DNA from: Herpomyces periplanetae
Taxonomy: Eukaryota > Ascomycota > Laboulbeniomycetes > Herpomycetales > Herpomycetaceae
Length of the DNA stretch: 64,000 bases
NCBI GenBank assembly: GCA_009733715.1
Contig: WMKJ01000044.1
Location: forward strand, 1-64,000
Reading direction: 5' to 3'
Program-made: the position numbers and the translations under genes
The notes under the pieces: generated by a model
Told to the model about the DNA's origin: nothing
The model's input: only the letters and a program-made list of their open reading frames with translations
The model's database searches: none
Shown here: positions 11,701 to 22,181 of the stretch, one piece after another
How positions within the stretch are numbered: position 1 is the stretch's first letter
Layout: each line of letters starts with the position of its first letter

Positions 11701-12239
11701 TATCTGCTTACTCTCTCTTTCCCCTTTCAACTTTCTCATCGTCTTTTCTGTTCCATTAGCGTTCTCTCTCGCTTTCACTCTCATTTTATCACTCTCTACA
11801 TTCGTTACCTTAACTGATCTATACCCACCACACTTTTGCCATCACCCCTTCACTTCCACGTCTTAATGTCTTCCAACGTTAATTCGCATTAGTTCCACTA
11901 TGCATTAACTTTATATGCTCAACTATTGACCGTTTCTCATGTCTTGGCACATGGAAATTATTGATCCGTATTCCACACAAATCCCCAATTTTTCTATTGC
12001 ATACTCGATTGTCCCCTTTACGATTGTATTTAACCTCAATCATATACTTCAGCAACCCCCTGCTCTACCGAGTGGCTGTCGTATAGGTCGCCATTACATC
12101 TCTTCGTCCCGCTCCTCCACTCACATTTTCCACTTCAACGGCCCCCGTGTCCTAACCGTACACTGGTTTTTCCTTTGACTTCAACACTTCAAGCTAGCCG
12201 CTACAATCTTCACTTTATCACGCACTGACCTTAACTTAC
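8702..12239. other. Long pyrimidine-rich intergenic tract (TIM9/RhoGAP divergent)
   Basis: 3.5 kb with no recognised gene. From about 9340 to 12180 the + strand is strikingly C/T- and A-rich and poor in G. Open frames in it translate to Ser/Pro/Leu/Tyr-rich strings with no family match and are probably composition artefacts. The tract lies upstream of the + strand RhoGAP gene and could be a long leader, a promoter, or contain spliced 5' untranslated exons. Confidence 0.6.
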
Positions 12240-13671
12240 ATGGCTACGCAGCGCATCTTTGACAGCTTTAGCGGTGCCGGTGGCGGCGATCTCTACTCAA
12301 CACTCCCTCCTAGCATTAACGAAAACATATCTACAAAGCGTGACCTTACGTCATGGTGGAAGCAGTTTGTTAAAGGCACGCCCAAACGCTTCGACGAAAA
12401 AGGTATGTCGTTTACGCGCACACCCTCATATCAGGTCAAAGTTGAACAAAGTTCGTCGTGCGGTTGACCATTCGTAAATTTTCCTGACCTTTTCGCCCTA
12501 GAGACTTCGTACCCCGCCGTTTTCGGCGTTCCTCTCCAAACTAGCATCCGTTATGCCAACGTTGCTATATCGTTATACGACTCAGGAAGTCCAAATCACA
12601 TTTACGGATACGTGCCCATAGTTGTAGCAAAGTGCGGTGTTTTCCTCAAGGAAAAAGGTACGTTAGCTTATCCCATATGCGTCCTTACGTGCTCGCAACA
12701 CGAGGCTAAACTTTTGGTGCTTGTACGCCCACATATGGACAACAGCGACGGATGTAGAGGGGATTTTTCGTTTAAGCGGTTCAGAAAAGCGAATCAAGGA
12801 ATTGCGAAATGCCTTCAATAGTCCAGATCGATATGGCAAGGGGTTGGATTGGTCTGGCTATACAGTTCATGATGCGGCAAACATACTTCGACGGTACTTT
12901 AATCAGCTACCAGAACCGATAATCCCTCTTGAACTGTACGATAAATTCCGCGAACCCCTGCGCAAGTATCTATCGGACATGAGCGAAGGAGATGTGTCAT
13001 GCTTAAGCATGGGCATGCGGGAACAAGAAGATTCAATTCGAATATACCAACAACTTATTCTAGAGTTACCACCCTTACATCGACAGTTATTGCTATATAT
13101 ACTCGATTTACTTGCCGTATTTGCATCCAAGTCGGATCTGAATAAAATGACTACGGCAAATTTAGCGGCCATTTTTCAACCAGGCATCTTGTCTCATCCA
13201 GCACACGATATGTCTCCTCAGGAGTACCGTTTAAGTCAAGAGGTCTTAGTATTTCTTATTGAAAAGCAAGATCACTTTTTGATTGGCATGCAAGATAGCG
13301 TAGGCGGAGAGAGAAGTTTACCAGAGTTGCGGAATGTGAACATAACAGGAAATCCAACTCGCATGAAGATGTCATCAGTTCGATCACGTTTGGGATTTTC
13401 GCGGTCTGTATCAACGTCAAATGTTAACATGGACACGTATAATTCACCGTATAACGTACGGAGAAGTCGTTCATACTCCTCTAGGAAATCATCCAAGGCG
13501 ACTCTGGTTTCCACATCATCGCCCCGGTCACCACCCTATTCGTATCGGCCGCACACGTTTCCTATGAAGGGAATTCCGTCCCCACGTATGCTGACCAATT
13601 CGATGTCTTCGGAGCAGTCTTCTCCCGTACCATTAAGATCATCTGAATCTTCAGTATCGTATACAAGTTGA
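12240..13671 (+). CDS. RhoGAP of the Sac7/Bag7 family
   Basis: GTPase-activating protein for Rho-type GTPases; yeast Sac7/Bag7 act on Rho1 in actin and cell-wall signalling. Three exons: 12240-12402, 12502-12657, 12746-13671, with GTATGT/CCCTAG and GTACGT/AACAG junctions, both phase 1, giving 414 residues. The N-terminus has the fungal DLTSWWKQF motif (about 36-44). The RhoGAP domain spans about 58-285: VFGVPLQTSIRYA, IPIVVAKCG-like VPIVVAKCGVFL, GIFRLSGSEKR with the catalytic Arg finger, YTVHDAANILRRYFNQLPEPIIP, and the KMTTANLAAIFQPG helix. The C-terminal 130 residues are basic and Ser/Arg/Pro-rich, a likely phospho-regulated tail. The family assignment rests on clear motif agreement; the exact orthologue and target Rho are inferred. 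Confidence 0.93.
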
Positions 13672-14201
13672 GACTGATCAAGGGTACTGGAGGATATTTG
13701 TTAACCAAGCGGCGGCACGTTCGTGCCTAGTTTGCAGTAATAGTATGCGTTTTTCAAGCGTATCTGCGCAGCTGGAAGTATTGCGCATTACTGCAAGGAC
13801 CGTGTCATAACTTCTGACGTGCTCGGTAGTATGTTAAAGAAGGTGAAGACACATGCTTATTTTGTGACTAGCCAGCAAACCGCTCAAGCAACTCATCTGG
13901 AGCGAGTATACACTTCATTTAGAATTTTGCGCGTCCATTCGCATCGGAATACGTGCTCAGATATACACACATTTATTTGCACTTAAGGGCTTGTGCTCTT
14001 GGACTGTTTATTTTGAACGTGAGCAATTGAGAGGTTAAAACGATTTTGACGTAGTTTTGCACTATGGTTACTGTTTTCTCGTTTGATTACTCGATAAAAG
14101 CATTGATTTTCATTGACCTGTCGCTGAACTAGGGACGTTTTTAAGGTGGATTGAACTGAGCTTTACATTGCATAGATTCACAATCACACAACGTAAAGTT
14201 A
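13672..14201. other. Convergent 3' intergenic, RhoGAP/LAS1
   Basis: 530 bp between two convergent stop codons. No gene seen; likely the 3' untranslated regions of both transcripts. Confidence 0.5.
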
Positions 14202-15651
14202 CTAGACGTGCGGAGTAGCGGAAACGATAGTTGGAGATGGTGGCAATTCGAGAAAGGGGGGACAAGTATTTCCATCGCACAGGTCAGCTTTGAAGAAGTC
14301 GGCAATCGGATCTGTTGTATTAGCATTTAGACAATGTTGCGGCTCAGGTGTAGGAGAATTTGATGGCAAAGGGGGTGAAGTTAGCATTTCGGTCCAATTT
14401 TTTTTACTTTCAGGGTCAATAAGAGAATTAAGTGTATGATCGAAAAGTTGTTGAATTGCGGAATGAGCCGCTGAAGTTGTGTAAGAGACGATCAAAGCGT
14501 CAATTTGCAAGTTAGTGCATTCAGGCGAATGTGATGAACCAGAGAGAGCAAAGGTAAATAGGGTTTGTATCCAAAAGCAGAGTGCGTTGATGCAAGCCTT
14601 ATGGGATATACGTTTAACGTGTAAGTGGTGAAGAGAAAAGTTGGAATGGGACGATGCGTGAAGAAGTGAGATTAAGCGATCAAGCATGCGGGGGAGAAAA
14701 CACTGGGGAAGAGCTTGATGGAATGCAGAGATAAACGGACTCCAAATGGTTTGAGAAGTTTGCAGAGCGGAAGAAGCGTCGGATGCAGGTATCAACATTT
14801 TTTCAGCAATGAGAGCATGGATAATTGCATCGATGGTAAGAGTTGATGTGATACTGGAGTTAACGCATGCATTTAAAGCGATTTCGGCATCATGCGAGAG
14901 CGGTAGGGAACATGTTGAACGAGAGTTGGACTTGAGTTGTTGAATTCGTGTATCACGATACGCTTTAAGCAATCGTTGCGGTGGATCGAGGTTGATGTCG
15001 TGATCCTGGTAATGATTGAGATCTAGTTCTGCGAGATTCTGCCAAAACTTGTTCCACAGCCATGTTAAAGCGTGCTGGGCAACACGACGCAACAGGGGCA
15101 GTTCAGGAACATGACCATGAGCGATAGCGTGACGTAGTTCGATCCATTCAACGGGAAAGTCAAGCTTATCGGCGAGATCGAGCATGGACGTTTTACGAAG
15201 GGAAGATTGAGCAGTGTCGCAGTAGCCTGTGACGAAGCTAACAAGAATTATATACAAATTAGCAAGTTAACCGGACAGATATTTGTGATATGAACGAGTA
15301 CCGATGAAGAGCCATGGCATAAACACAACGCAATGGAAGCCGTGAATGGCAAAGGGAAGAAGATTCTGTATCACGATCATCATTGATGCGGGCCTCGATG
15401 AATAAGGCAGTGCAATCGATAGCGTGAGGTATAGCACCGGCACAACGAAGTCTCCAAATTCGAACCTGTTAACGCAAGATTAAACATTTTTGATGGATAA
15501 GCGAGTAGCGTGAGTACAGAGAATAAATAAGACGTACGGTTTGAGTAGCGCGGATTTGTTGGTCTAGAGAGTCAGAAGATGCATAGAATTCATCACGAAC
15601 GCGTAAAAGTTCTGTGAGGTATTTCCATGGGGTTACGCTGTATCTTGGCAT
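14202..15651 (-). CDS. LAS1: Pre-rRNA ITS2 endonuclease Las1
   Basis: Nuclease subunit of the Las1-Grc3 complex that cleaves ITS2 during 60S ribosome maturation in the nucleolus. Three minus-strand exons: 15538-15651, 15302-15465 and 14202-15237; introns of 72 and 64 nt with GTACGT and GTACTC donors and TTAACAG and TGTTAG acceptors; 437 residues. The N-terminus reads PWKYLTELLRVRDEFYA, then IWRLRCAGAIPHAIDCTA and ALHRFVTGYCD, all typical of the Las1 domain. The HEPN catalytic motif is ELRHAIAHGHVPEL, with Arg128, His129 and His133. The family motif is usually RHxxTH; here the Thr is Ala. A C-terminal Ser/Pro-rich half follows, as in other Las1 proteins. A donor-like GTAAGA near 15756 and CATAG at 15656-15660 suggest a spliced 5' leader. 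Tail-to-tail with the RhoGAP gene. Confidence 0.93.
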
Positions 15652-17075
15652 AACGCTATGTAAAATGGATTAACGGATGCAACGAGGCAAGAAAAGGAAT
15701 TTGTACAAGCACACGCCTGTGTATGAATGAAGGATAGTAGGGAGGTTGCGAACTCTTACGTTGACATTGGTAATCACAATTTTGAGCTTTTAGGCGTTCA
15801 AGTGTACTCATGCAATTTAACGAGATTACTACGGGAAGAATTTGCGGCGATACAACAAGGATTTTGGTTTGTAGTATGCAAGTGAATAGTCCTAGCATGG
15901 TAGAGACGTTTTACAAGCAGGGTCTAAGTCTGGTATGGGGGATTGTGTAATGATGTTGGGTTTGACGATGATTTAGGATGTTCCCCGGCACGCTTGTGTG
16001 TGAATGGAGTGACAAGGGGGCAGGGCGAAGATAACGATGTACGGAAGCCGATGGGTGACAAGTTTAAATTGGGGTTAAGCGTATTGGATGAACGTTTTGT
16101 CGAAAGTAGGTGATTGGAGACATTATGATGAAGTGAATGAAAAGTAGCGACGGGCGCATGCACGAACGTCGTGAAAAGGGTACGCGGGCTAAACTGATGA
16201 AAGTGTTGTGGGCATGAGAACGATGAGTTTTAACATTGGCGGAACAAAGGGTCACAATAAGATGCAGTAGCAAGTGGAACAATGTATCAGGAGAGCAACG
16301 GATGAAAGTGGTTTGAGCGGGGACAAAGAGGGCGATTGGACAAGCTACAAAGTTAATGATAAACTGGATGAATTCCAAGGTTAGCTTAGTGTATAAGTGG
16401 AACAGATGTATTTCAGCGCGTACGCGCGGGTGTTGTGCGTGCGAGTACATTGGTAAGTGTGTAGATAAATAAAAATTTATCGTGATGCATGTTCACGTTA
16501 ACGGCAAAGCAAAGATGATTACAGTATCGCGGTGGTTACAAAACCCTAGCTCATACATGAGAGCCTTACCATGGTGAAACCGGGTAAGTCAACGTCAATG
16601 GGTGTACTGAAAAGGGATATTTACGCAGGATAATAATAGTGAGAAGCAAGCTTAGAGTGATTTTGAGGGTTGGGAAGATATCGTGAGAAAAGGGGAATAT
16701 TAGTGTACAGAGTATCTTGCTGTATTAAGGGAAAGTAGTCCAGTGCACATCATGCAGTGAGCAAAGAGTGTAAAATACGACGAATTTGGTACGGTAAGGA
16801 GAAGTATAGTGAGACAGTGTCAAATGGTTTAAAGTAGTTGGAAGTGGGCATGATGAAGGTTAAATGGATAAGGGAGTTGAAGTGATGCATAGAAATATTT
16901 GATGATGGGTACAAAAGGATGAGGATCAGGATGATAGAGAGTGACGGATATGAATTAAAGCTTGACTAAATGATTACAAAATAGGGAGCGCAAAGTGATG
17001 GCGGCTTTATTGTGTAGGTAAATCAGAAGATTGTACAAGTATGATGAATGGATGGGTTTAGTGAACGATAGATTG

Positions 17076-17101
17076 GCCAACCAACCTACCAACCAACCAA
17101 C
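17076..17101. repeat. CCAA tetranucleotide microsatellite
   Basis: Imperfect (CCAA)n run, followed directly by an ACGAGCGAACGA-like imperfect repeat. Seen by eye. Confidence 0.8.
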
Positions 17102-20017
17102 TGAGTGAACGAGCGAACGACGGACAAATTAGCCAACCGTGTGAATAAATGAAGAGTTATGCTAAGTGGGCGTAGTATGTTTAACATGGTGTGTAGCGTG
17201 AACAGCATCCAGTGAACAATCAGACCATGATACAAGTTAATCTAGGGGCGAAGGGGATATTGAGACGGGCAAGTTTAGTGGTAAACGAGCCCGGGAACAG
17301 CAATGAAGATGACGATAATGCGTCCGCGGGTTAACTGGAGTTCGAATCATGGTCTTTTTTACAAAAAAAAAAGTGGTAGGCAGGTTTAATACACCGATTG
17401 GAAATCTGGCTAGATTTGGCATTACAATGCGAGCGGAATAAGAAGACGGATTGACGAACGATGTACATGATGGACTTGAGGGAAGAATTAACGGGTGAGA
17501 TAGGCTAATTATATGTTTGGGCAACAGAGAGGGGTTCAGGATTGATATGTACCATACAAGTCTTGGGATAGTTTGCTGATAAGATATTATGGAATGGCAA
17601 AGATGAGATATAGCTTTAATTTTCCCACGGGAATTAAGGCTTACTGATATAGATGAGCGACAAAGTGTGCTGGACTGCACCGGATTTTATCACGATACAC
17701 ACGCGGACCATGACCAAGCAAAAGCTACAAGATGTGCGCGCACGAACGTGCCATTGAGAATTCAGCGGCAAAGTTGAATGAGATAAAGTATGTAACGCGC
17801 AGGGTGCAGGGTACGCCGCTAGCGAAAGAGTGTGTACAGACTAGTCAACGGAAGAAAAACTAGCTGCTAAAATACATGGTAACTCGAATGTTGAAACGGG
17901 CAACGCAACTCAGTAGAAAGCTCACGTAGGCTTATTTCAGTGTAGCGTAACAAATCTGACACCGACATGAATGGGCGACGCTATAAGCTTTCCCATAAAT
18001 TCTCAAGCCAGTCGTGATAACGTGGAACGGTATTGGGTTGGGGCATGATTCGCCGCGAGCTAAAGTGAGTCGTGATGTGCGATCGTGAGTACTCGTACAT
18101 TCACAGACTTGATCACCGGTTAACTTGCACACGGATTACGGGTACATGGAGCTCACGATGCGCTCTTAAATGTGTAATATGCTAATCTCGGTCTACTCAC
18201 TGAACCAGTTAAAGTTGGTCAGACAGAAAGAAATTTCTGGAATACCATGACACGAGCCGGTGAGCATGCATCTGTTCGTTCATCCCGTACGGCCAAACCA
18301 TCCGCAAAGAATAATGTTAGTTTAACATGCAAGACAAGGCAAGTTAAAGTTACCAGAATGCGCTTGTATGTAACGTTTATTAATAGTGTGATGAAGAGAT
18401 TTTGGGCATGTTTGATTTTGGCCAAAATACTTACGGTTACAGTGATCAGATTGTCGGTTGGATAGGTTGAATCTTGCCTGACGAAAAATTTCGTGAACTT
18501 GCAAGTGGCAACATTAATTGTACTTTCAACGTTGGAGCGTTACAAAATGGTCTTAGAATGTATCGTGAGTAGTTATACTGACTCGGTTAATTGACGAAAT
18601 ATTTCAGGGTAACGTTAACAGCAGTTTACTTAAATGTGCACTTTGTTAAACAAATCTCAATAGCAAAAGCCATGGTGATGCAAGTATTGGGTTAATAGGA
18701 TGAAAGAAGTGTTAGCCGTCCGTTGGTTACGAATTTCTAACGGGGTATGGGACAGGTTAACATGGGATAAGATAAGTGGAAGCAGGAGTAGGAGCAATGT
18801 TTAAGTGAAGCATAGTTAAAGGAATACGAAAAGAAAAGCGATCAGGAGGAATTAGAGTAATTGAAACAAAGTGGATCGAACAGTAGCAGCAGTAGCAGAA
18901 TACGTACTGCGCTGTACTGCACAGCTCCGTGTCATATCGTGTTGTGCATCAAAAAAATTCAAAACTCTTACAAGAATGAGTGGAAGCTATATACCCAGAA
19001 ACCCTATAGCTAAATGCCCTGTTTTACGCTGGCGGGCGACACAGGTGCGTTTGCATGTACGCAAAGGGAATGAAGTTGTTAATACACAGTGTAGAGCAGT
19101 CCGGATAGCGAACAGAGTGAGTGATAAAGTAAGGGGAATTTATCAACGTCGCTGAAAACAATATGTTTAGCTGATTAGTATGATGGATTTTAAAACTAAG
19201 CGAGTAGACTGGTGCATAAATCGGCATGCTCTCAGACTCTGGAACCGGAATAGGCTGAAAGCAAAAGGGCTAGACTAGCACAGCCAGTGGGCGGGTTAAC
19301 GGGTTATGACGACAGTTCGATGGCACAGACATCGTCGAGTGTAGAAATTTCTTTGACACGCGGTACACGAAAATTGTCGCACGTACGATGGACCGGTTCG
19401 TGCAAACTAGGACTTGTTTGCGAGTGAATGGAACCACGTTTGCAGGAGTAAGTAGGGTATCATGGCATAATAAAGTTCATGTGGTATAAATGATGACATG
19501 GTCATTGTGAAATGAATAATTAAATCAAGGGTTTAAAGACAAGTCAAGCTAAAGGTGTTGTAAATGTTATCATTATAATTGTTATACATGCCGTAAACGC
19601 GACTCGGTGGTGTTAGGGTTTGGGTCAAGCGGGTGGCATGAGGAGGATATGCCAGTGAGGATGAACGTAAGGAAAAAAAGAATGTATAGCATGCAATAGG
19701 ATTGGACATTATGGGATGGGATAGTATAGAGTGGCGTGGTGTAAAATCATAAAAGGTATCAGTTTAGCTGGACTGTACGGCTACCTAGCAGATTATCACC
19801 ACATTGTGCAGCGGGTATTTGCGGGCGTGTTTAGATACGGTAAAGTGAATGGTCACAAGCGTATATCGGCGTAATCTATATGAGGAAAGGTTTCCAAAGT
19901 GGCGGTTTAGACCGGGTAAACGACAAAGGGAAGGGAGGGGTTGGAGTGAATGGGTTGTACATGGAATAAAAAGGTAAAGCAGCACGAAGGGTAATTAGAC
20001 TGAACTTAAGAGGGAGT

Positions 20018-20044
20018 GGGCGGACGGACGGGCGGACGGGCGGG
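20018..20044. repeat. GGCGGACG-type GC-rich repeat
   Basis: Imperfect repeats of GGACGGGC units in an otherwise AT-rich neighbourhood. Lies 120 bp before the CCACAT repeat. Confidence 0.75.
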
Positions 20045-20163
20045 TCAAAGCAAAAGCCCGAAACGGGAAGGGTGAGGGAGTATAAATTATGAAAGAATGG
20101 CGTGCATGAGAAAACGCGGTGATCAGCATTATCAAGCTGCGCTAAACTGGTCCGTGATAACAC

Positions 20164-20203
20164 ATACCCACACCCACATCCACATCCACATCCACACCCA
20201 CCC
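20164..20203. repeat. CCACAT/CCACAC hexanucleotide repeat
   Basis: About six tandem copies of a CCACAY hexamer. On the minus strand it reads as a poly-Gly/Cys string, which makes a spurious open frame. Confidence 0.85.
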
Positions 20204-21284
20204 TCACTCCATCTATAAAGTAACCGTAGTAAATACATCACCGCAGCTGATGTTACTACCGCACCGGCTGCACTAGTTATATAGCGTGGCTTACAGGGAA
20301 AAATGACGGCAAAGGCATGCTTCACATAGTATACGCACACTGGAACGTCCTCATCTTCCGATTAACAGGGAATAGGGAGTGGCGAATGAACAAGTAAAAG
20401 TAATCCAGCAAGCCCGAAAAAGAAAACTGACGACGGGCACCAAAGGAGAGTGAGGGTGTGTGTGTGGGAATATGTTAATTGATACCAGTGTTAGCGTTTA
20501 CTTTTGGAATAAGGGACTAAGTAAATGGGAGAATGGGAGGGGGAAATGCGCCTGTTAACTTGGGGCGGATTGGTTAGCCTGTTGGACGGTGATCGAGGGT
20601 AAATGCTTCCGATTATAAGGGTAGTAGTCGCCGTCGTAAGCGTAGTCGTAGTTAGTATTGTTAAGCATCAGCATGATTAAGTGAGGGAGTGACTGACTGA
20701 CAGGTACAAAGAGACGCTAGTAATAATGAAGTGGAAAGATTGCGCAAAACCATCATTTTAATTAAACCATTGCTTTTCCGCCCACGATAAAGCATCGGGG
20801 ACGCCTACTGCTCCGATACTGGGAGGGGCCGTAGAAGGATGGGCAGGAGAGCAGTAGAGTGGAGCAAATGTGTTATCCAGCGATATGAGGTATAAGGGTG
20901 AAAACATACGCACGCTGATAATTTGTCGCAGTTGACTCGAAATAAGCGTATACCAAAGGCAATTTCCCACAGCGTTACTATTAAAATTACTATACCCAAC
21001 CGACATTATGAGCTCTCCAGTCCAACCACTACTAACACAACCTACTCACAACGTTTGTATACACACTACACCACGTTATCCGTCCCTTCATTGCATACAG
21101 TTCACCTATATCCAGGCATACGAGTCTGTTGATTGGGGAGACCACGCTAACAACGGATCAATTAAGTAAATCAAGCGGACACTAGAATGGGAAGTTTAGG
21201 AGATTAATCAAAGGGAAAACCCCCGCCGCAACCTGAACATATCCAAGACATTTACGCACTCACGCATCCACTCACACACAGCTG

Positions 21285-21446
21285 GTATGCGTATATGTGT
21301 GTGGATGTGTATAGGTATGAGAATTTGTATGAGTATGAGTGTGTGTATGTGAATGTGTATGTGTATGTGTATATGTACGTATATGTAAATGTGTATATGT
21401 ACGTATATGTGCATGCGCATGCGCACTCTCATGCGCATGCGCATGT
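21285..21446. repeat. TG/TATG-rich alternating purine-pyrimidine repeat
   Basis: About 160 bp of GTGTAT-like units, ending in GCATGCGCATGCGCAC, a short break, then ATGCGCATGCGCATG. Long runs strictly alternate purine and pyrimidine (about 21352-21387 and 21389-21426), and the ATGCGCAT units are self-complementary. It sits in the divergent gap near the point where strand composition reverses. Confidence 0.9.
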
Positions 21447-22181
21447 AAATTGGACCTTTGCCAAACCTTGACAAGCTTATGACGACCTCCGATAACCGTA
21501 AAGCAGCAATTAAGATCCACGCAACAATTCAAAGGAATTTCCCGATGGGGAAGTAGTCGTCATACACGGCAGTCACTACTGGTTTGGGCATAAGCTAAAT
21601 TAGGAAGCAGCACCACGGAAAAATAAATGAGATGAGATGAGGGGAAGCTGAACTTACGATCGAAGGAAAGAGCCTACGTGCATAAGACGAGACGATGAAT
21701 CACGTAAAAAGTGTGACCAAGCCCGGATCCGGGCCCGCCCATCAAAACTGGTACAAGTAGTTGAGACGAGACGGTCTCACGCTCGCATTCCGTCCATCCA
21801 TCGCACAAACTTTGATCCGCATGACTAATTGCACACGTGACAAAAGGCTGTTTTGCCGGATTGGGAAGTTTTTCGTTTAAATGATGTCTGGCGGAAGCGT
21901 CTTCAAACGTACTTTTCCAACTTCTACCCCTTCAAGTTTCCTCCCCAAAGCCATTTATCCATCGACACACCTTTATTTTCTCCCTTCTACGCTCCTTCAC
22001 TCGTTCTTTTTTAACGTTGTTACTTAAACTTATTCCACTTCTGCGTACCCTTCGTTAACACGCGCCAGCGCGCACTTGGGTTTCCTTTAACATTCTTCAA
22101 CAATTACTTTTACAGTCGCTACTCTGTATATTTGGTTAATCAACTGTGCCAGTCCGAGTTAAGTCACTCGCAGGCCAAAGA

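Larger units (their letters stand above)
15652..22181. other. Long intergenic tract, purine-rich then repeat-rich
   Basis: 6.5 kb between the divergent LAS1 and Ser/His-rich genes without a recognised gene. From about 15.9 to 20.7 kb the + strand is purine-rich and its minus-strand frames read Ser/Pro/Leu/His strings, probably compositional. From about 21.9 kb the + strand becomes C/T-rich. Simple repeats inside are listed separately. Short frames at 18.2-18.5 and 18.9-19.2 kb show no motif I recognise. Confidence 0.6.

Noticed and set aside
15656-16450. Minus-strand frames upstream of LAS1
   Set aside because: Composition-driven. One short frame (MSTLERLKAQN...) ends in a good donor but cannot join LAS1 in phase, so it is at most a spliced leader.
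17325-17350. GTTCGAATC-type tRNA B-box
   Set aside because: No pairing T-arm, acceptor stem or A-box at the right distance. A similar motif near 30083 fails the same test.
18219-19155. Short frames on both strands in the 18-19 kb region
   Set aside because: No motif, overlapping each other, composition as in the flanks.
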